Below, piece after piece: positions 1 through 5,047 of a stretch of 5,047 bases of DNA. Position numbers and translations under genes: made by a program. This DNA comes from Acidobacteriota bacterium. Lineage in GTDB: Bacteria > Acidobacteriota > Terriglobia > Terriglobales > Acidobacteriaceae. A model generated the notes under the pieces. The model ran no database searches. It worked only from the letters and a program-made list of their open reading frames with translations, and was not told the origin of the DNA. The stretch spans positions 1-5,047 of the forward strand of contig JAJZJJ010000297.1 of the NCBI GenBank assembly GCA_021810175.1, written 5' to 3'. Every line of letters starts with the position of its first letter. Within the stretch, counting starts at the first letter, position 1.

Positions 1-1
1 T

Positions 2-754
2 GCGGCGGCGGCGAGGCCGCAAGGGAACGGCGTTGTTGCCGGAGCAGCGCAGGAAGCTGCGGCGGCGAGGCCGATGCGGAAAGAGCCGGCGATGGCAGAG
101 CCGGCTGCGCGGCCGAGGGCCGGAGCGGGAGAGGATTTGCTGCTGACGGCATCCGTGCATCGCGGGAAGGATGAGGGCAGAGACCGGACAGCGAAATTCA
201 GGACGGGCAGGAATGAGGCCGACCGGAACGAGGCCAATCTGCACGAGGCCGACCGGAACGAGGCCGACGGGGATGAGGCAGAGGCCGGGGGCGTGTGGTG
301 GCGGCGTGGTCCGTTTGCTGTGGCGGCGGCGGTGACGTTGCTGGCGATCACGCTGTTTGTGATCTACGGGATGTTCCACGACGGAAACGATGACAGGCCG
401 GCGGAAGCAGCGGTGGCGACGCCGGTGAAGAGACCGGCGCGGCCGATGCAGACGATTGTGGAGCACGCGAAGCCCAGGGCGGCTGCCGCATCGACGGCGG
501 AGCGAGGGAATGGGAATGCGGACTGGAGGGTGATCATCTACACGTACGATTCCCGCAGCGATGCGCAACGGAAAGCGGCGGCGATGGCGAAGAAGTATCC
601 GGGGCTGCATCCGAGGGCGCTGGCGACGAACACGGGCCGGCATTATCTGGTGGTTCTGGGGCCGCCGATGGAGCGGAACGCGGCGATGCGTCTGCGGGAA
701 AAGGCGATTCGCATGGGATTGCCGCGCGACACGTATGCGCAGAACGTCCGCTGA
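2..754 (+). CDS. Single-pass membrane protein with C-terminal SPOR-like domain (5'-partial)
   Basis: The reading frame is open from base 2 with no stop, so the gene very probably begins upstream. The first in-frame ATGs are at 74 and 92. Numbered from ATG 74, residues 1-76 are a hydrophilic, low-complexity, presumably cytoplasmic stretch rich in Ala, Arg, Glu and Asp. Residues 80-102 form one transmembrane helix preceded by WWRR, which suggests an N-in topology. Residues 105-148 are an Ala/Pro-rich linker. Residues 151-226 look like a SPOR-type domain: WRVIIYTY start, a DAQRKAAAMAKK helix, a YLVVLGPP strand and an ending in GLPRDTYAQN. SPOR domains bind denuded peptidoglycan, often at division septa. 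The same kind of tail, as I recall it, also occurs at the C-terminus of acidobacterial Ser/Thr kinases, so the missing N-terminus could be a kinase. The domain call is fairly secure; the role is not. The extension before ATG 74 is supported by an in-frame repeat (see the repeat at 5-73). Confidence 0.75.
   Translation, partial: AAAARPQGNGVVAGAAQEAAAARPMRKEPAMAEPAARPRAGAGEDLLLTASVHRGKDEGRDRTAKFRTGRNEADRNEANLHEADRNEADGDEAEAGGVWWRRGPFAVAAAVTLLAITLFVIYGMFHDGNDDRPAEAAVATPVKRPARPMQTIVEHAKPRAAAASTAERGNGNADWRVIIYTYDSRSDAQRKAAAMAKKYPGLHPRALATNTGRHYLVVLGPPMERNAAMRLREKAIRMGLPRDTYAQNVR
5..73 (+). repeat. Two direct copies of a 15-bp AAARP-encoding repeat
   Basis: The 15-mer GCGGCGGCGAGGCCG occurs at 5-19 and again, exactly, at 59-73. 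The offset is 54 bp, or 18 codons, so both copies encode AAARP in the frame of the SPOR gene. A looser third echo is the PAARP encoded shortly after 74. Repetition in a constant reading frame suggests this is translated low-complexity linker rather than a 5' untranslated region. Confidence 0.6.
212..286 (+). repeat. Five tandem 15-bp units encoding NEADR-like pentapeptides
   Basis: Five consecutive 15-bp units encode NEADR, NEANL, HEADR, NEADG and DEAEA, consensus [N/H/D]-E-A-[D/N/E]-x. Units 1-2 and 3-4 also form a 30-bp higher-order repeat: the 21 bases at 215-235 recur identically at 245-265. The array lies in the predicted cytoplasmic juxtamembrane part of the SPOR protein, ending about 15 residues before the membrane helix. 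It gives an acidic, probably helical or disordered spacer, and its near-identical DNA copies suggest recent expansion by slippage or unequal recombination. Confidence 0.8.
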
Positions 755-896
755 ATGGGATGGAAGAGTTCTGAGTTGTGCTAAACAGCGAAGGCGCAGT
801 AGGATAGCTGGGAAGCGACCCTGTTGCGCAGCACGCTTTCCCCGGAAAAGCTAAAGTCCAGGTGCTGGACGCGCAGGAATCCACTGATGGCGGGCC

Positions 897-900
897 GAGG
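897..900 (+). promoter_or_regulatory. Shine-Dalgarno of the receiver-protein gene
   Basis: GAGG lies 4 nt before the ATG at 905. The spacing is short but the motif is the only purine-rich one nearby, and the ATG is followed at once by the expected N-terminus of a receiver domain, so this start is preferred. Confidence 0.45.
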
Positions 901-904
901 CTGA

Positions 905-1291
905 ATGGACGAGCGCACAACGTCCGTGGTGATCATCGACGACGATCCGATGCACCTGCGCATTTACGGGTGGATTATCGGGGAGGCGGGGTATGAACCG
1001 CTGCCGGCGCTGGTAACCGGAGACCGGATCGATTTTCCGGAAAAGCCTGCGCAGATTGTGGTGATGGACTACCGTTTGTCGGATCGGATGACGGCGGTTC
1101 AGGCGGCGGAGATGGTGCGGCTGCGTTATCCGGGTGCTCCGATCCTGGTGCTGTCGGACGTTTACGATCTGCCTGAAGACATCGCTTTGTACGCTCAGGC
1201 GTTTGTGCGCAAGGGCGAACCGGCGAAACTGGTGGAAGTGCTGAAGGAACTGTGCCGGAATCGGGCGGAAATGCCCGACCACGCGGCATAG
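905..1291 (+). CDS. Stand-alone receiver-domain response regulator (CheY/Spo0F-like)
   Basis: This 128-residue cytoplasmic protein is essentially one REC domain with no output domain. Visible receiver hallmarks are the acidic pocket D12-D13-D14 after the first hydrophobic strand (VVII), the phospho-acceptor D55 in VVMDYRL, the conserved hydroxyl residue S84 in ILVLS, an aromatic F100 and the conserved Lys K103 in FVRKG. All residues needed to accept phosphate appear to be present. The last 10-15 residues are a short polar tail. Such proteins act as phosphorelay shuttles or by binding a partner. It sits 163 nt upstream of the receptor-YfiR-kinase cluster on the same strand, so the kinase starting at 4114 is a candidate donor, but nothing in the sequence proves the pairing. 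The fold call is secure; the partner and output are unknown. Confidence 0.88.
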   Translation: MDERTTSVVIIDDDPMHLRIYGWIIGEAGYEPLPALVTGDRIDFPEKPAQIVVMDYRLSDRMTAVQAAEMVRLRYPGAPILVLSDVYDLPEDIALYAQAFVRKGEPAKLVEVLKELCRNRAEMPDHAA

Positions 1292-1308
1292 GATTTCGGC
1301 GACGCACC

Positions 1309-1323
1309 GGAAAATAGTTTTCC
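1309..1323. promoter_or_regulatory. Inverted repeat GGAAAA-TAG-TTTTCC, possible operator or weak terminator
   Basis: Perfect 6-bp arms flank a 3-nt centre, 18 nt after the receiver stop and about 130 nt before the preferred receptor start. The arms are mostly A/T in otherwise GC-rich DNA. As RNA the stem would be weak and has no separate U-tract, since the T-run belongs to the stem, so a protein-binding dyad upstream of the receptor seems at least as likely as a terminator. Function is inference. Confidence 0.35.
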
Positions 1324-1442
1324 TCCAAGCAACCAGCTCCAGCGAGCGCTTCATCCAACCGATGGGCGACGCTATGGCCTATCCCCGGGTCTGGCCGCCA
1401 CTCGCGAAACTCTGGGCCATTTCGGCGCTGACACGACTGTGC

Positions 1443-1448
1443 GGAAAG
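1443..1448 (+). promoter_or_regulatory. Shine-Dalgarno (GGAAAG) that decides the receptor start
   Basis: GGAAAG lies 6 nt before ATG 1455, whereas ATG 1362 has no purine-rich motif at a suitable distance. Together with the signal peptide that begins at 1455, this favours the shorter protein. Confidence 0.5.
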
Positions 1449-1454
1449 CGGAGT

Positions 1455-3494
1455 ATGAACGGAATTAAGAGGAAGATCCGGGCTATCGGGATATTGGGTG
1501 TTTGGGCTGCGATGGCGGGGGCGACGGCGCTTGCCTCAAGCCCGTCGGCTTTTCTGATTCCACAGCCGGGGGCGGACCAGCTGAAGTCGATGTCGCTGGC
1601 GCAACTGGGGAATATCCGGGTAACGACGGTATCGAAGCAGCCGGAAGAGGTGTGGCATACGCCGGCGGCGATCTACGTCATTACTCACAAGCAAATCATG
1701 GAGTCTGGGGCGCGGACGATTCCGGATCTGCTGCGGATGGTGCCGGGCGTGCAGGTATCGCAGGAGCAGAGCGATCAGTGGGCGGTGGGGATTCGTGGCT
1801 TCGACAGTCCGTTTTCCGCGGGGCTGCTGGTCCTGATCGATGGGCGGAGTGTGTATACGCCTTTATTCGAGGGCGTGTACTGGGATGTGCAGGATCTGCC
1901 GCTGGATAATATAGCGCGGATCGAAATCATTCGCGGGCCTGGAGGCACAATCTGGGGACCGAACGCGGTGAATGGAGTGATCAACATCATCACGCGCGCG
2001 GCGGGCGACACCCAGGGAGTGCGCGTGCGGAGCGACGGTGGATCGGCGGTGGAACATTTCACCGGAACGTTGCGCGACGGATTCCGGCCGGCGCCGGATG
2101 TGCAGGCGCGGATCTGGGCGAAGGGATTCAATCGCGGGCCGGAGCTGAATCCGGGGGGCGATCCGTATGACGCGTGGCATCAGGAGCGGGGCGGTTTCCG
2201 GGTGGACTGGGAGCCGAGCGGACGGGATCACGTTGCATTTGCGGGAATGATGTACCAGGGGATGAGCGGGGAGCAGATTCCGCGGACGACGCTGACGCCT
2301 CCGGCGACGGTGATGCTGGATGGAGAGCAGGCGGTTGCGGGCGGGGATCTGCGGGTGCGCTGGGATCACGACCTGGGGAGGAACTCGGATTTTTATGTGC
2401 AGAGCTATTTCGACCGCACGAATCGGAACACGCCGCAGTTCGCGGAGGGCAGAAACACGTTCGATGTGGATGCGACGGTTCATGTGGGGAACCTGCCGCG
2501 ACAGGATTTGATTCTGGGGGCGGGACTGCGGGAGAGCCCGAATCATTTCGAGCAGAAGCTGGCGACGGTGAACATCGCGCCGCACGAGGAGAACGCTTAT
2601 CTCTACAGCCTGTTTGCGCAGGACGAGTTCACGCTGGTGCCAAAGCGGCTGGAACTGACGCTGGGATCGAAGTTCGAGGACAACAATTTCAGTGGATGGG
2701 GAGTGGAGCCGAGCGCGCGAATATTGTGGAATCCGCGGCGGGATATGACAGTGTGGGGAGCGGTGACGAGGGCGCTGCGGATTCCGGGCGAGCTGGATCG
2801 GGGCGTGTCGGAGATGGTGCTGGCGCAGAAGAAGCCGGTGGTTTTCGAGCAGGCAGTGGGGAACCCGAACTTCCAGCCGGTGGTGATGGTTGGATGGGAG
2901 GCGGGATATCGGGAACTGCTGATGCCGCGGCTCTATGTGGACGTTACGAGCTTTTACAACCAGTACGACAATGTCGAGAGCTATAACGGGCGAGGGCCAA
3001 CGGTTTCGCGTCCGACGCAGCCGTATCCCTACACGCTGTACAGTTTTGAGTACGCCAACGGGCTGAAGGGGATCACGGACGGAGTGGAGATCGCGCCGGA
3101 CTGGAAGGTGACGAGCTGGTGGGAGCTGCGAGGCAGCTATTCGCATCTGCACATGTCCCTGCACTCGAAGCCGGGGTTCAGCCAGGCGTCCTATGCGGCG
3201 AACTATGTGGGATTCGCGCCGCATCAGCAGACGTCTGTGGCGTCAGTGTTTGGGCTGCCGCGCCATCTGACGGTGACGGCGGATTACCGGTATGTGAGCG
3301 CGCTGCCGACGGACCATATTTCCGCCTATCGAACAGGAGACGCGTGGATTGGGTGGAAACTTTCAAAGCGGTGGGAAGTGTCGGTGACGGGAAGAAATCT
3401 ACTGCAGCCGTCGCACCGGGAAGGACCGGGTGACAACGGGAACCTTGTCGGAATCAGGCGGACGGTTTTTGCGGGCCTGCAGTGGACACGGTAA
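1455..3494 (+). CDS. TonB-dependent outer-membrane receptor
   Basis: The preferred product has 680 residues and is an outer-membrane beta-barrel receptor for active uptake or sensing powered by TonB-ExbB-ExbD. Residues 1-27 are a signal peptide: basic KRK n-region, hydrophobic IGILGVWAAMAGA core, cleavage after ALA or shortly later. A short SLAQLGNIRVTTVSK segment (about 47-61) is the likely TonB-box region. The plug domain covers about 62-185 and shows TPAAIYVIT, IPDLLRMVPGVQV, WAVGIRGF, LLVLIDGRSVYTPLF, IEIIRGPGGTIWG and NAVNGVINIITR, a full set of plug signatures. The rest is barrel, with NPNFQPVVMVGWEAGYR and a C-terminal VTGRNLL...FAGLQWTR strand. An in-frame ATG at 1362 would add 31 residues with no signal-peptide character and a weak ribosome site. 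The substrate cannot be read from sequence; the plug resembles receptors often found beside YfiR and sensor genes, and there is no siderophore or cobalamin gene nearby. The next gene starts 2 nt after its stop. Confidence 0.93.
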   Translation: MNGIKRKIRAIGILGVWAAMAGATALASSPSAFLIPQPGADQLKSMSLAQLGNIRVTTVSKQPEEVWHTPAAIYVITHKQIMESGARTIPDLLRMVPGVQVSQEQSDQWAVGIRGFDSPFSAGLLVLIDGRSVYTPLFEGVYWDVQDLPLDNIARIEIIRGPGGTIWGPNAVNGVINIITRAAGDTQGVRVRSDGGSAVEHFTGTLRDGFRPAPDVQARIWAKGFNRGPELNPGGDPYDAWHQERGGFRVDWEPSGRDHVAFAGMMYQGMSGEQIPRTTLTPPATVMLDGEQAVAGGDLRVRWDHDLGRNSDFYVQSYFDRTNRNTPQFAEGRNTFDVDATVHVGNLPRQDLILGAGLRESPNHFEQKLATVNIAPHEENAYLYSLFAQDEFTLVPKRLELTLGSKFEDNNFSGWGVEPSARILWNPRRDMTVWGAVTRALRIPGELDRGVSEMVLAQKKPVVFEQAVGNPNFQPVVMVGWEAGYRELLMPRLYVDVTSFYNQYDNVESYNGRGPTVSRPTQPYPYTLYSFEYANGLKGITDGVEIAPDWKVTSWWELRGSYSHLHMSLHSKPGFSQASYAANYVGFAPHQQTSVASVFGLPRHLTVTADYRYVSALPTDHISAYRTGDAWIGWKLSKRWEVSVTGRNLLQPSHREGPGDNGNLVGIRRTVFAGLQWTR

Positions 3495-3496
3495 GA

Positions 3497-4117
3497 ATGA
3501 TGCCGGGCTACGGAGCACGACAGCACGGTGAGGAGCGGCGGCCGCGGAGGGCGCGCGCCGGCCGCTGGCTGGCAGGCATGCTGCTGGCGGCCGCAGTTTC
3601 GGCGGCGGCGACGATTGCTCCGACACGAGCCTCGGCGGAGCGGCCGTCGCAGAGTGACGTCGAGGCAGCCTATCTCTACAACTTTGGGAGATTTGTGAGT
3701 TGGCCGTCGGCCGGGTCACAGGGGCCGATGACGATCTGTGTGGCCGGACAGGAGAGCTTCGCGCAGGAGTTATCCAGTCTGGTGTCCGGGGAGAAGATCA
3801 GAGGGCAACTGATCCAGGTGAAGCGGGTGTGGCGGCCCGGTGCGGCGGATGGATGCGCGATTCTGTTTGTCGGGCACGACGTTCCCTACCTGAGCGGTTA
3901 TTTGACGGCGACGCGAGGCAAGCCGGTGCTGACGGTGGGAGATGCGCCGGATTTTCTGCGGCAGGGCGGGATCATCCAGTTTCTTTTGCAGGGGGATCAC
4001 GTTCGCTTCTCGGTGAATCTGGTTGCGGCGAATCAGAATCGCCTGAAGCTGAGTTCTGAGCTGCTGAAGGTGGCGGTGAGCGTGGCGGGGCATCCGGCCG
4101 GGGGAGGCGTGAGATGA
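3497..4117 (+). CDS. YfiR-family (DUF4154) secreted periplasmic protein
   Basis: The product has 206 residues from ATG 3497, which lies 2 nt after the receptor stop. ATG 3500 is an equal alternative, and GTG 3482 would overlap the receptor gene by 13 nt. Residues 1-47 are an export signal: long Arg-rich n-region, core LAGMLLAAAVSAAATIA, cleavage after ASA. The mature part matches the YfiR family throughout: VEAAYLYNFGRFVSWP (about 55-70), MTICVAG, IRGQLIQVKRV, DGCAILFVG, LTVGD, GGIIQFLLQGDHVRFSVNL and LKLSSELLKVA (184-193). In Pseudomonas, YfiR is a periplasmic repressor of the diguanylate cyclase YfiN and is itself titrated by outer-membrane YfiB. Here it lies between an outer-membrane receptor and a kinase with a YfiN-like periplasmic domain, so a linker role across the periplasm is likely. 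Two mature cysteines (C81, C120) are present. Family assignment is strong; the function is by analogy. Confidence 0.92.
   Translation: MMPGYGARQHGEERRPRRARAGRWLAGMLLAAAVSAAATIAPTRASAERPSQSDVEAAYLYNFGRFVSWPSAGSQGPMTICVAGQESFAQELSSLVSGEKIRGQLIQVKRVWRPGAADGCAILFVGHDVPYLSGYLTATRGKPVLTVGDAPDFLRQGGIIQFLLQGDHVRFSVNLVAANQNRLKLSSELLKVAVSVAGHPAGGGVR
4101..4107 (+). promoter_or_regulatory. Strong Shine-Dalgarno (GGGGAGG) of the sensor kinase, inside the YfiR-family gene
   Basis: GGGGAGG ends 6 nt before ATG 4114 and contains the full GGAGG core. It sits within the last codons of the YfiR-family gene. With the ATGA stop-start overlap at 4114-4117 it fixes the kinase start and indicates translational coupling of the two genes. 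Confidence 0.75.
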
Positions 4118-5047
4118 AGCTCAGCTCATCCTCAATCTCGACGCGGCTGATGTGGATGAACCTGATTGTCAGCGGAGTCGTGCTGGTCCTGGCGGTGCTG
4201 GCGTTCTTCTTCTACGATCTGGTGTCGTTCCGCGACAATCTGGTGCGGAGCCTTGAGACCTCGGCGCAGATTGTGGGGGCGAACAGCGTTTCGGCGGTGG
4301 TATTTAACGATCCGCAGAGCGCCACGACAACGCTGGAGGCGCTGCGCAACTCGCCGGACGTGGAAGCGGCGGTGCTGAGGAGCGACGGGACGAACTTTGC
4401 GGTGTACCGGCGGCCGGGAGTTCACGCGTTGCCGGCGGAGAAGGCGCTGCCGAAGGGAGCCAATGACGAGACGTGGGTAACGGGGCAGCGTGTTTTGCTG
4501 GCGCACCGGATCGTCTTCGATGGGAAGCCGATTGGAACTGTTTATATTGCGGCAAGGCTGCGAGAGACGAGCAAGAGGGCGCGGCAATATCTGGCGATTG
4601 CGGGCATCATCCTGCTGCTGTGCATGCTGGCTGGTTTTGCTATCAGCGCGACGGCGAGGAGGACGGTGGCGCAGCCGATTATCGCGCTGGCCGAGACGGC
4701 TCACCGGGTCTCGCGCGAGCGGGACTATGCGGTGCGAGCGGAACCGCCGCCGGATAACGATGAGATTGCAGTACTGGTGAACGCGTTCAACGAGATGCTG
4801 GTGCAGATCCAGGAGCGGGATTCGGCACTGAACCGTGCGCGAGACGAACTGGAGCAGCGGGTGGAGGAACGCACGGCGGCGCTGCAGGCGGCGAATCGGG
4901 AGCTGGAGGCATTTTCGTATACGGTGGCTCATGATCTGCGGGGGCCGCTGGATGCGGTGCAGGGGATGGTGTACATCCTGGAGAATCTGGAGAGCGAAGG
5001 AAAGCGCGGCGAGCGTCAGGAGATTCTGCAGAATCTGCGGCAGTCGA
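4114..5047 (+). CDS. Membrane histidine kinase, CHASE8-HAMP-coiled coil-HisKA (3'-partial)
   Basis: The frame runs from ATG 4114 to the window end without a stop, giving 311 complete codons. The start overlaps the YfiR-family stop (ATGA). Residues 12-34 form transmembrane helix 1. Residues about 38-155 are a periplasmic sensor resembling CHASE8, the domain of YfiN/TpbB, with the motifs AQIVGANSVSAVVFNDPQSA, LEALRNSPDVEAAVL and DGTNFAVYRR. Residues 159-181 form helix 2. A HAMP domain follows (about 180-233, with P188 and D216-E217), then a coiled coil rich in Glu/Arg (about 233-262) and the HisKA H-box FSYTVAHDLRGPL with phospho-acceptor H273. The ATP-binding HATPase_c domain should lie beyond the edge. 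In YfiN the same front half drives a GGDEF cyclase; here the visible output is a kinase. The likely periplasmic partner is the YfiR-family protein encoded immediately upstream. The partner response regulator is not certain. Confidence 0.9.
   Translation, partial: MKLSSSSISTRLMWMNLIVSGVVLVLAVLAFFFYDLVSFRDNLVRSLETSAQIVGANSVSAVVFNDPQSATTTLEALRNSPDVEAAVLRSDGTNFAVYRRPGVHALPAEKALPKGANDETWVTGQRVLLAHRIVFDGKPIGTVYIAARLRETSKRARQYLAIAGIILLLCMLAGFAISATARRTVAQPIIALAETAHRVSRERDYAVRAEPPPDNDEIAVLVNAFNEMLVQIQERDSALNRARDELEQRVEERTAALQAANRELEAFSYTVAHDLRGPLDAVQGMVYILENLESEGKRGERQEILQNLRQS

Larger units (their letters stand above)
1292..1454 (+). other. Intergenic region upstream of the TonB-dependent receptor
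   Basis: This 163-nt gap separates the receiver gene from the preferred receptor start. It contains an inverted repeat (1309-1323) and, at its end, a plausible ribosome binding site. I see no convincing sigma-70 promoter, tRNA or other RNA gene. The receptor frame is open back to an ATG at 1362, so the second half could be translated if that start were used, but the peptide encoded there does not look like a signal peptide. Confidence 0.5.

Noticed and set aside
776..805. TTGTGC - 18 nt - TAGGAT as a sigma-70-like promoter before the receiver gene
   Set aside because: The -35 box matches the consensus at only three positions and the -10 box at four, so it is not better than chance, although a promoter in the 755-904 gap is plausible.
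835..851. Hairpin GCTTTCC-CCG-GAAAAGC as a terminator of the SPOR gene
   Set aside because: The stem contains a mismatch, is short and is not followed by a T-run. It is noted only as part of the recurring TTTCC/GGAAA pattern.
1863..3224. 453-residue open frame on the - strand opposite the receptor gene
   Set aside because: It is entirely antisense to a receptor with clear plug and barrel motifs. Its product is dominated by Arg, His, Pro and Gln with no domain pattern, as expected when strongly G-biased codons are read in reverse.
3510..3600. Tat-type export signal for the YfiR-family protein
   Set aside because: Arg pairs are present (ERRPRRARAGRW) but the twin-arginine context with a following hydrophobic residue and Lys (RRxFLK) is missing, so a Sec signal is more likely.
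3578..4117. Internal ATG at 3578 as start of the YfiR-family protein
   Set aside because: It would remove the Arg-rich n-region and begin inside the hydrophobic core of the signal peptide.
3482..4117. GTG at 3482 as start of the YfiR-family protein
   Set aside because: It has no upstream purine-rich site and would overlap the receptor gene. The ATGs at 3497 and 3500 just after the receptor stop fit coupling better, though it cannot be excluded.
4132..4932. 266-residue open frame on the - strand opposite the kinase gene
   Set aside because: The + strand encodes CHASE8-like, HAMP and HisKA segments across the same bases. The antisense product is Arg/Gln/His-rich low complexity without recognisable motifs.
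1..5047. CRISPR arrays, insertion sequences, tRNA or rRNA genes, attachment sites
   Set aside because: No spaced direct repeats with unique spacers, transposase motifs, terminal inverted repeats or RNA-gene signatures were seen. The direct repeats found lie within one coding frame.

Overview
The window is GC-rich and all recognisable genes lie on the + strand. The coding strand carries far more G than C (codons such as GCG, GTG, ACG, CTG and CGG dominate). Together with the envelope proteins encoded, this suggests a diderm bacterium. The style of the genes is what I would expect of an Acidobacteriota (Terriglobia-type) soil bacterium, but that is an impression from composition and protein style, not a phylogenetic result.

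Layout. Positions 2-754 hold the 3' part of a gene for a single-pass membrane protein with a C-terminal SPOR-like domain; its frame is open to the window edge, so the true start is probably upstream. After a 150-nt gap, 905-1291 encodes a stand-alone receiver-domain response regulator. A 163-nt gap (1292-1454) with a clean inverted repeat follows. Then come three tightly packed genes: a TonB-dependent outer-membrane receptor (1455-3494), a secreted periplasmic YfiR-family (DUF4154) protein (3497-4117), and a membrane histidine kinase (4114 to the window end) with a CHASE8-like periplasmic domain, HAMP, coiled coil and HisKA H-box. The receptor stop and the YfiR start are 2 nt apart. The YfiR stop and the kinase start share an ATGA. 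The kinase is cut off by the window edge just after its phospho-acceptor helix.

How they may work together. In the known YfiBNR (TpbB) system, periplasmic YfiR binds the periplasmic domain of the inner-membrane diguanylate cyclase YfiN and represses it, and the outer-membrane lipoprotein YfiB sequesters YfiR. Here the outer-membrane slot is filled by a TonB-dependent receptor and the inner-membrane slot by a histidine kinase with the same type of periplasmic domain. The arrangement reads as an outer-membrane-to-periplasm-to-cytoplasm signalling chain with phosphotransfer as its output, and the small receiver protein upstream is a possible acceptor. The gene order and domains are visible in the sequence; the signalling model is inference. 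The SPOR protein is probably an unrelated neighbour.
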